DNA of 64,000 nt from Sipunculus nudus (lineage: Eukaryota > Annelida > Sipuncula > Golfingiida > Sipunculidae), in contig CM049316.1 of assembly GCA_026874595.1 (NCBI GenBank), forward strand, positions 9,414,839 to 9,478,838, in the 5' to 3' direction. The notes beneath the pieces are model-generated. The model saw only the letters and a program-made list of their open reading frames with translations. It did not search any database and was not told the origin of the DNA. Below are positions 57,077-64,000 of the stretch, one piece after another. Position numbers and translations under genes: made by a program. The stretch's first letter is position 1; the number at the start of each line of letters is the position of its first letter.

Positions 57077-57348
57077 CTATATCAATGAATGTCAAGAATA
57101 AAGTACCTGACATAATTTAATCGCACAGCACGCTTTCACGCCGAAACCGATCTATTTCGCCTGAGAAGTGTATATTTCCACAATCAAGTAAATGGAGCAA
57201 ATAAAGAGTTTGGATCGTCAACGACCATGCAAAACAGAACCAACAGAAATCATTTTTCCGTGAAACATGCTTTATATATTGATAAACCTGTGGATCTATT
57301 TTGCGGTGTAATATCAGTTACGCGGTACTGTATATATAAACAAAAACT

Positions 57349-57351
<3 letters not shown>

Positions 57352-57422
<71 letters not shown>
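57352..57422 (+). repeat. (TA)n microsatellite
   Basis: About 35 TA units, homologous in position to 38,208. Confidence 0.95.
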
Positions 57423-57426
<4 letters not shown>

Positions 57427-57684
57427 CTTCGTTTCGCCATGCACTCTGATTTATTCTCAGTATGGCCACGGACACAAAAAATATTTTCTGGAAGCGCTGT
57501 TCTTATTTTTTAGGGATCAATATGTGAAGAGCAACACATATTACATTCATGACAATAGTTTAATTTTGTGTTATTCGTAATTACAAATCATTTTAAGAAT
57601 TCCCACATATTTTTCAGACATGATTTTTAAACCATTTGCATCTGTTCATACCAAATAAAATTCCTCCAGTTATAATTAGACTGC

Positions 57685-57957
57685 TTTAATAGACAACCTT
57701 TGAGCAGGACAGATTTCCGGAAAAATCCTGTAACATGAGGATGTTGGTTCTTTATGTACTGAAGTTGAAAGGTCTGACTTACCACAAGATGTCCTTTTTA
57801 AATGTGGTTAGGTTATTTTGGCGGGCCCTAACAAGTTTTAAACACGCGGATATAAACAAACTTAACAGTCTGTAGCATTTGCATTTTTCGGCCTGTTTTT
57901 AAAGTTTAACGGTTATCTTTAGTTAAAAGACGTAGGATATATCTGAATAGGCCCCTT
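57685..57957 (+). mobile_element. Decayed copy of the TTAA MITE
   Basis: TTATTTTGGCGGGCCCTAAC, ATATAAACAAACTTAACAG, TTTTCGGCCTGTTTTTA and the end GAATAGGCCCCTTA align with the interior and right end of the 22.4-kb and 34.1-kb copies. Confidence 0.5.
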
Positions 57958-58707
57958 ATGGTCTTTCTGATTTTTCCCTTATCAGGGCGCTGGTAACAGA
58001 GTGTCATATAAAAAGAAACACAAACAGTTTTTCAACACTCCTTTCAGCAAGAGTTTAGCTCCTTAAGTGGTTTGACTGGTAACCATATCAGTGAAGAAGA
58101 GATTCCTATAATTCAATACTGATAAATGTTACGTTTGGATATGAAGGAACAGGTACGTGCATTAAGTTAAACATAAAACAAGTATAAATTGCCTTTATTT
58201 ACCAGAAAATAGCGGGAAAACAGCCAGACACATCTGAGGAATGTTTCTGTGAGTTGTAACGCATATCATACAACATGCAACAAACACTAATTTGCGCATT
58301 TACATTAATGAAGTCCTCTCTCATGATAATTGTAAACTGATTATGATCATCCTATGGTCAGATATAAAGTGGGAGTATCTATGTTGCATTTTCCATTCAA
58401 TTTTATACCTGATTATTTGTTTCTCAACACACAAAGACTAAAAATTACTACAATATCTGGCGATGCATCATTAAATGGCCATGTGAATAAATTAATTCGC
58501 TAGATTTTGCCAATTTAATTGCAAGCACCTACAAGAAAACTTTGTCAACCGTATGCGGATGGTTGCACCAGCAGAACAAACATGAATACTGTGATTACAG
58601 TCACAGAAAGATCTGCCTGATAAGTAGCGTCCACTTCGTGTCACAGTGGTGTGTCAGCGTGTCCGTGCATTTAAAACGTCACTGGACTGGCTCAATTCAT
58701 TGAAACA

Positions 58708-58713
58708 TTTATT
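58708..58713 (-). terminator. Candidate poly(A) signal of copy 3
   Basis: Minus-strand AATAAA about 370 bases after the stop, conserved with copy 2. Confidence 0.5.
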
Positions 58714-59081
58714 GAGTATTTAATCCGGCCCTTACTGTATATCGAATTTCCCAAGACCAGTCATTGTCGCTGAGAAATGGTTCATTCCTGGATATTATAG
58801 AATTTGTTGATAAACATACATCCAGTAGAAGGATCTCAACATGGATTGTAGAGTCTAAAAAGATAAGATAAATTTAAGCTCAATGAAGTACACACAAAAA
58901 GGGGCCTTGAATATTACTGCACGTCAACAAGTATTCGGTGCGTTTCAACTAATGGACGATTTCCTAATAATTAAATAAATACGGTAAAGCTGTTAAGGTA
59001 TATATGGAGAACTGAAGAGTATTAAAAATGGACGATTTAACGGGTACATTTTATCTTATGAGCAGCTCACATACGTGTTGT

Positions 59082-59146
59082 TTATTCGTCTTCCGTCTTT
59101 ATGAATTTGGCGGCATCAAACTTTTCCTGGTCCAGCCGTCCATCAT
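59082..59146 (-). CDS. Copy 3 exon 3: EF-hand 2 end and stop
   Basis: After ATTTCAG. Encodes DDGRLDQEKFDAAKFIKTED, then E and TAA. Confidence 0.86.
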
Positions 59147-59316
59147 CTGAAATTATAAACATTATTTTTATTAATACCTCGTCGACTTGAACATGTCGAA
59201 CAGGACTATTCCCATACGTAATAATCAAAGATGTATTCCCACTCAAATAAATAACCTCAGTTCCAAGTCCAAATGCATGTCTGGAATCTATGATATGAAT
59301 TTATATGAAGTGAATT

Positions 59317-59378
<62 letters not shown>

Positions 59379-61096
59379 CGTATACGTTTATCTTTTTAAC
59401 TTTTATTTCAGTTGTTTTACCTCTTAATTAGATTAAATCGCTTAGTATTTTTAATGTTTTATCAGTTCATACTGCATAAGATTTAGTTACTGTATAATTT
59501 GTATTTTAAAATCACTTATATATGGTTCATATTTATCATTATATGAAGAATGGACATTTTACGTACTTTTGAACAATCTTTGAGTGAAAAGAGTGCTATA
59601 TAAATATGATAAAATAATAATAATAAACAACTTCGCCTCCGTTAATGACCATTTGCGGGGTACCCGAAGTACGATGCAATACGTGAAATATACTGGTATA
59701 ATTACCGTCCTCGTCGACGGGATCAAAGATTGGGTCACTCTGTTCAATGTTTGAGCTGATGAGTTTGGTGTATTCTCCCGGGCTGATGTGGCCATCCTTG
59801 TCGTTATCATATTCCTGGGACTTAGACGGGAAAGACTCCACATCCTGAAAATGAACACAACAACGTTTATATTACTTAACACTTGTACCACATTAAGTAT
59901 ACATGTACACAGCAGAGGACTTTGTCGATGCCCCAGACACATCGACGGGAGAAGATTCATGGCACGGTCAATCCTATCCTTTTTTCCCTTCTGCAGCCCT
60001 AGTAGGCCTATGGTCGTGATTTTAGCCCCTGTTCAACATTGGCTAGCCTCTACCATATGGCATTTATAGGCAAGTCGATTAGCAGCTTGAGTCCTGTCGT
60101 AATAATGAGACGACGTTTAGTGGCCACAGTAACGCCCCCTGTCTTTAGGCATGCCGGAAGTGTTTAAAAAAAGTCATGCTTTAACGATGTCAGGAGGTCA
60201 ATAACTTAAATTCAAGATGCAATTTCAATAAGCTGCGGTTCATCATTTTAATTGACCGATACTAATGAATACTCTAGTTGTACTATTTCTGATCGAAAAT
60301 ATACCAGAATGTATGAATATAAAATAAAAAAAGAGAGCTTACCTGGTAAATCTGGTCAGTCGTTTGATATAAATCACGTTTTTCTTTTAATATAAGTAGA
60401 AGACTGCTGTCTACAAAGTTAGTCACATAAAAGGGGGGGGGGGGGGGAGATTGGGGCTCAACACCCTGGCCTTGGTAAACATATGTGCTAAAATGCTAGA
60501 AGATTTTATACATAATTCTCGCATAAAAATTAATTTTGGAGAAAATGACGAGATCCGGTATTGCTTTTCGGTGTGAATTATTTTAAGAAATGTGTTTTTT
60601 TTTCTATTTCCCAGATTTTTAAGTCGAGAAAAAGGGCGCCGCTCAACTCTCGGCCCTGGGTACAGCTATCTGTTTTAGCTTATATTAACCATTAGCCGGC
60701 CATGCAAACAGTCTCAAGCATACCCCCCCCCCAGCTCAGGACCATTGGAGAAACCAACTTAGGCCTAATGGACTGCTGGTCAAAACTCCGTGTTAATTTA
60801 AGATATTTTTTCACGTTACAGGCCTGTTCAGGCAAAAATGCAAGAAGTAGTCATTAGTTTACCTGAAGACGGATCCCTCTCTTGCACAGTCTATGACAGA
60901 AGAAAGGACAATACCTCCGGCCGGAACACACGCGAGGACAGTAGTGAGGGCACAACAGAAATTTGTTGGGACGGTAGACTCGCCAGTGAACATTTCGGCG
61001 GCGGCTCATCTTAAATTTTTTTAACCGGATCGTTTGTCCGTCATCAACAAACAGCGACGCCACAAGGAAAACGAAGAGAACAACAACAGCTCTCAT
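59082..61096 (-). CDS. Secreted Cys-rich/EF-hand protein, copy 3
   Basis: Exons 61,096-60,863, 59,844-59,706 and 59,146-59,082 give 145 residues. Signal peptide about residues 1-19 (MRAVVVLFVFLVASLFVDDG). Basic linker LKKFKMSRRRNVHWRVYRPN. Core cysteines 49, 53, 57, 63, 67 and 71 with the family spacing; PFF replaces RSL between cysteines 4 and 5. EF loop 1 is canonical (DNDKDGHISPGE). Loop 2 reads DEDDDGRLDQEK, so the bidentate Glu at position 12 is Lys, which should weaken calcium binding. It has the best candidate promoter of the cluster. No coding defect seen. Confidence 0.84.
59319..59375 (+). repeat. (TA)n microsatellite in intron 2 of copy 3
   Basis: About 28 TA units, at the same intronic site as in copy 2. 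Confidence 0.95.
59706..59844 (-). CDS. Copy 3 exon 2: EF-hand 1
   Basis: 139 bases between CATTTTCAG and G|GTAATT. Encodes FPSKSQEYDNDKDGHISPGE, then YTKLISSNIEQSDPIFDPVD. Confidence 0.88.
60863..61096 (-). CDS. Copy 3 exon 1
   Basis: 78 codons from ATG to CTTCAG|GTAAAC; exon begins at 61,104 after TGTTACAG. Core LLCPHYCPRVCSGRRYCPFF then CHRLCKRGIRLQ. Confidence 0.87.
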
Positions 61097-61325
61097 GATG
61101 ACTCCTGTAACACGTTATAGTACACCCTGGCTGAACAGTATACGGTCTGGTCTCTGACTCTCCCCCCCCCCTCATGTTATTTTTATACTTTTCCGGTATT
61201 TTGGCGCTGAATCTCAGAGTAAATTTTGTCGTGGAATGTTTTCACAGAGATTTACAAATAAGTACGGAAGTTCTTAAAAAACACACTAATACACAGATAC
61301 ATGAAGGATAAGCCTTTGATCTTAC

Positions 61326-61431
61326 ACTTTGTGAATCAATATGTGTGTCACATTTTTTACAGAAACATGATAAACACACCTTTGAGATCTTCCGCAGCTG
61401 CCTTCGGGCCTCAAGTCTTCACTTTATATAC
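61326..61431 (-). promoter_or_regulatory. Candidate TATA box and 5' UTR exon of copy 3
   Basis: Minus strand GTATATAAAG at 61,431-61,422 would place the start near 61,395. A donor AAAGT|GTAAGA follows at 61,326/61,325, giving a ~70-base non-coding exon that can join the acceptor at 61,105. The pseudogene block has CATTTAAAG and GCAAGA at the matching sites. Confidence 0.5.
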
Positions 61432-62431
61432 ACCAGGTTCGACTGTCACCGGGCAGGTGATTTGTAGGAGAAAAATTGGGGCTGTGTGATACAATCATCA
61501 GTTCCATCTGATGCATCGGATAAATCCACATGTGCTTTGGGGGCCGTGTAAAAAAAATAAGTTGTTATTTTTAAGTGATTATTGTCACTAGCCTATTATC
61601 CATTCTTGAGTAGTTTATACAGAATTCCTTGTAGACTTCGATAATTTAACAATGTCGGATATCTCACGATTTAGGGGTAATGTGGAAATTAATCCCTCCA
61701 ATAGGCCACACTTAGCATCGTTCCCGACGGTTCAAGACCAAAACAGATTTCTGAGGCGTGATCATAGATGAATTGCATGACAGAGCTTCTGTGCCTCCAC
61801 CGTCCGTCAATGACATCACGGATTTCTATCAAATTTAGTAACTGAGAAAACTCAAATGAAAGAAATTTATGAGAAATGCATTCAAACCGACCTGTGTAGA
61901 ATATTTAATGTACAATCCAAGTCTTTGATGTAGGCAATTGATAATGCCTTCATTGAATCTTTATGTTTAAAAAACATTAAAGCATGAGACACTTTCTTAC
62001 TCATTTTCTTAGTATTGTTGGTGTCATCATGGTATTTTTTCAATTGTGTAAACCCGTGTAAAACAACAACGCACACTAGCGCTTATTCTTAAGTATTTTA
62101 TACATATCAGGAAGAAAGTCCCATATAAAGTTGTAATGACACGACGTAACCCCCAATATTCATTGCATTTAATTACAATATGAGTGTATTTTTCTTTTAT
62201 AAAATACAACGTCCACTTTAAGTTCATGACGTTAACAGTCAAACAAGCTCCATCTTAAATAGCAAAAAAAAAATGACAACAATCAATGAAAGCAGCACGC
62301 GTGTCATTTGTAACCTCTGTCCTCTCATGTTTTTGCGAACACCAACCCCCTTGCACGGGAGATCAATATCTTTAAAATGATTACAGTGAATCCTGCCATG
62401 TATAAAACATATGTGAGGAGATGGTTGGTCC

Positions 62432-62511
62432 GGGATCACGTGGTTCAAATCTCACGTGAACTAAGTGTATTACTGTTAACGAGAATCCTCTATATGACGA
62501 ACTATAAATAG
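62432..62511. promoter_or_regulatory. Conserved CACGTG and CTATAAATAG block
   Basis: GGGATCACGTGGTTCA (62,432-62,447) and CTATAAATAG (62,502-62,511) as in block A. Retained while neighbouring sequence has diverged, ~1.3 kb upstream of copy 3 exon 1. Confidence 0.4.
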
Positions 62512-62749
62512 CCTTAACAATTAAGACGATTACATGGAAAATATATTTGATGACATGACCAGACGGTAAAAAAACACAGAGCAAAACCACCCTTTGAACG
62601 GGGCATGTAAAAAAGGTTCTCCTTTTTTAGGATTTGATTTAAAAAGGCAAAACATATGGCATTCAATTACTGAAAAGTTTCATTTGTGAAATAAAATTTA
62701 ATGATTTTCAGTTTTGTCATGCATATCTCCTCTTTCCTTCTCTCTCACT

Positions 62750-62796
<47 letters not shown>
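62750..62796 (+). repeat. (CA)n(TA)n microsatellite
   Basis: CA run followed by TA run; block A has a related CT/CA/TA stretch at 43,470-43,535. Confidence 0.93.
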
Positions 62797-62799
<3 letters not shown>

Positions 62800-64000
62800 C
62801 TTTTGTATATGTCCCACATGCTTACACTACTTAAATGAGCCTTGACGAGAAATCCAGTGACATTTTCATTATTTTTTGCATGATGAAGTGGAAATGTGAT
62901 TATGCTGCAAATTTGGCTTTACTTTTCTGTAGGAATGTGTATTGGTCTTTGGCACCCTTTAATGGCTGTTTATGAGCATATCAAAGTGCTGTAAAACAAA
63001 TTTTAAAAATAAATAACTTGGAGACAACAACGAAGTAAGAAAGTGAATAAATGCAATATTTATGGCATCAAATATGCCGTAGTGTCGCACGACTGGCCAT
63101 TACCCCTCTAAATTAGGCCCTCTTCTTCTGAAACATATATTGGAGACATTTATATTGAAACATTTCGTGTTTCAAATTAAAATATGCAGATTAATAATAA
63201 AGTATGTAGAATTTCAAAAGTTATGGGGTTTAAACAATCCTAAATATTTACAGATATGACCTCGAAGACCAACGTCAACGTCAAAAGTTTACAACATGTC
63301 AGACAACTTGGTTGAAGCAACTTGTGTGCAAAATTTGAATACAAAATATGCAATACCTGTGTAATAGGGTTCACCATTATCAGGCTGTTTGGCTGATTTG
63401 AACTTGAACGTGAAGGTCACTGGTTTTCGAATTCATTCGACAACTTACCACCTGACATCATTCAAATTGGTTTTCAGAAAAAAAGTCCATCCAGTTGAGA
63501 AATTATCAAGTATAAAGTTGTGGGTTTGTTTTTCACCAAATATGGAAAGAAGAAAGCTAATATGAAAGAAATATGTCGGTCAGTGTGTGTCGGTCACTGA
63601 CATGTGTACATAAATTCCACGTCCACACGAAAATAACAAGTGACCAAGGGGTCATGACGCTCAGCCGACTAGGATGACTTTCACAAAAGGAATTTTATCA
63701 TCTGAATGGCCAATTTTGGTAGATGGTATCCCCTAGGGATATGGGTAACAGAGACCTAAGGTGATTTTTCATGGACCTCCCTGGATGTCAAGTTAAAAGA
63801 TTCTAGGTGCAATTCTAGGACCATCTGTGATGGTCTAAAAAAAAATAAAAAGTCTGCAGGAACTAATGAAACACTCCATGATGAATGTGCATGCAAAGAA
63901 TCATAACGATGAATGCATTAGTTGTTCAGAAACTGGAGGTTTTGTATAAATTTTTCATTACACTGAGGGGTACTTACAAGCCCTATAGCTCAAAGGATTT
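62797..64000. other. No gene recognised at right end
   Basis: AT-rich with no splice-bounded frame or family match. AAGGTCACTGG-type and AAGTTGTGGG-type fragments suggest further degraded dispersed repeat. Confidence 0.5.

Larger units (their letters stand above)
57238..59960. repeat. Segmental duplication, block C
   Basis: Counterpart of 38,096-40,640, with matching TA tracts, shared poly(A) signal and copy 3 exons 3 and 2. It differs by carrying a decayed TTAA MITE at about 57,685-57,957, which block A lacks except for an end remnant. Confidence 0.8.

Overview
This window is nuclear DNA of an animal, most probably a bivalve mollusc. Coding exons are short, separated by long AT-rich introns with GT/AG borders, and there are no bacterial-style operons. 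The dispersed repeats (elements opening with TTAGCTCAGCTGA or TGCCCCCGCC and carrying CCGTC runs, GTGGCGCCACC arrays, long TA tracts) are of kinds I associate with bivalve genomes. I cannot name the species.

Left part (1-27,430, + strand): the last 27 coding exons of one gene, PIGN (GPI ethanolamine phosphate transferase 1). Every exon joins in frame to the next, giving about 826 residues up to the stop at 27,428-27,430. The first ~115 residues and the promoter lie upstream of base 1. The introns carry several non-autonomous transposable elements, a tRNA-derived SINE, a TTAA-flanked MITE, and a 44-45 bp tandem array that is a duplication of the splice acceptor plus exon start of one PIGN exon.

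Middle (27.4-35.4 kb): mostly gene-poor. It holds a candidate poly(A) signal, microsatellites, a decayed MITE copy and the C-terminal relic of a Tigger/pogo-type transposase with its terminal repeat.

Right part (35.4-64 kb): a cluster of small secreted-protein genes, all with the same three-coding-exon design. Exon 1 encodes a signal peptide plus a strongly basic domain with six cysteines at C-x3-C-x3-C-x5-C-x3-C-x3-C. Exon 2 encodes a canonical EF-hand loop and exon 3 completes a second one. Three copies look intact: copy 1 (+, 35,465-37,680), copy 2 (-, 42,453-39,681) and copy 3 (-, 61,096-59,082). A fourth (copy 4, -, 49,341-46,401) is a pseudogene that lost exon 1, has TGA stops in both remaining exons and has two transposon insertions in its old first intron. 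A 3' exon relic at 44.31 kb marks a lost plus-strand copy. Signal peptide + cationic Cys-rich core + acidic EF-hand tail resembles the published layout of mussel mytimycin (antifungal peptide) precursors, but the six-cysteine core is not one I recognise. Copies 2, 3 and 4 sit in segmental duplications that share flanks, microsatellites and upstream motifs.

Between copies 4 and 3 lies a ~24-unit, 76-bp minisatellite whose unit contains a good 3' splice-site motif.
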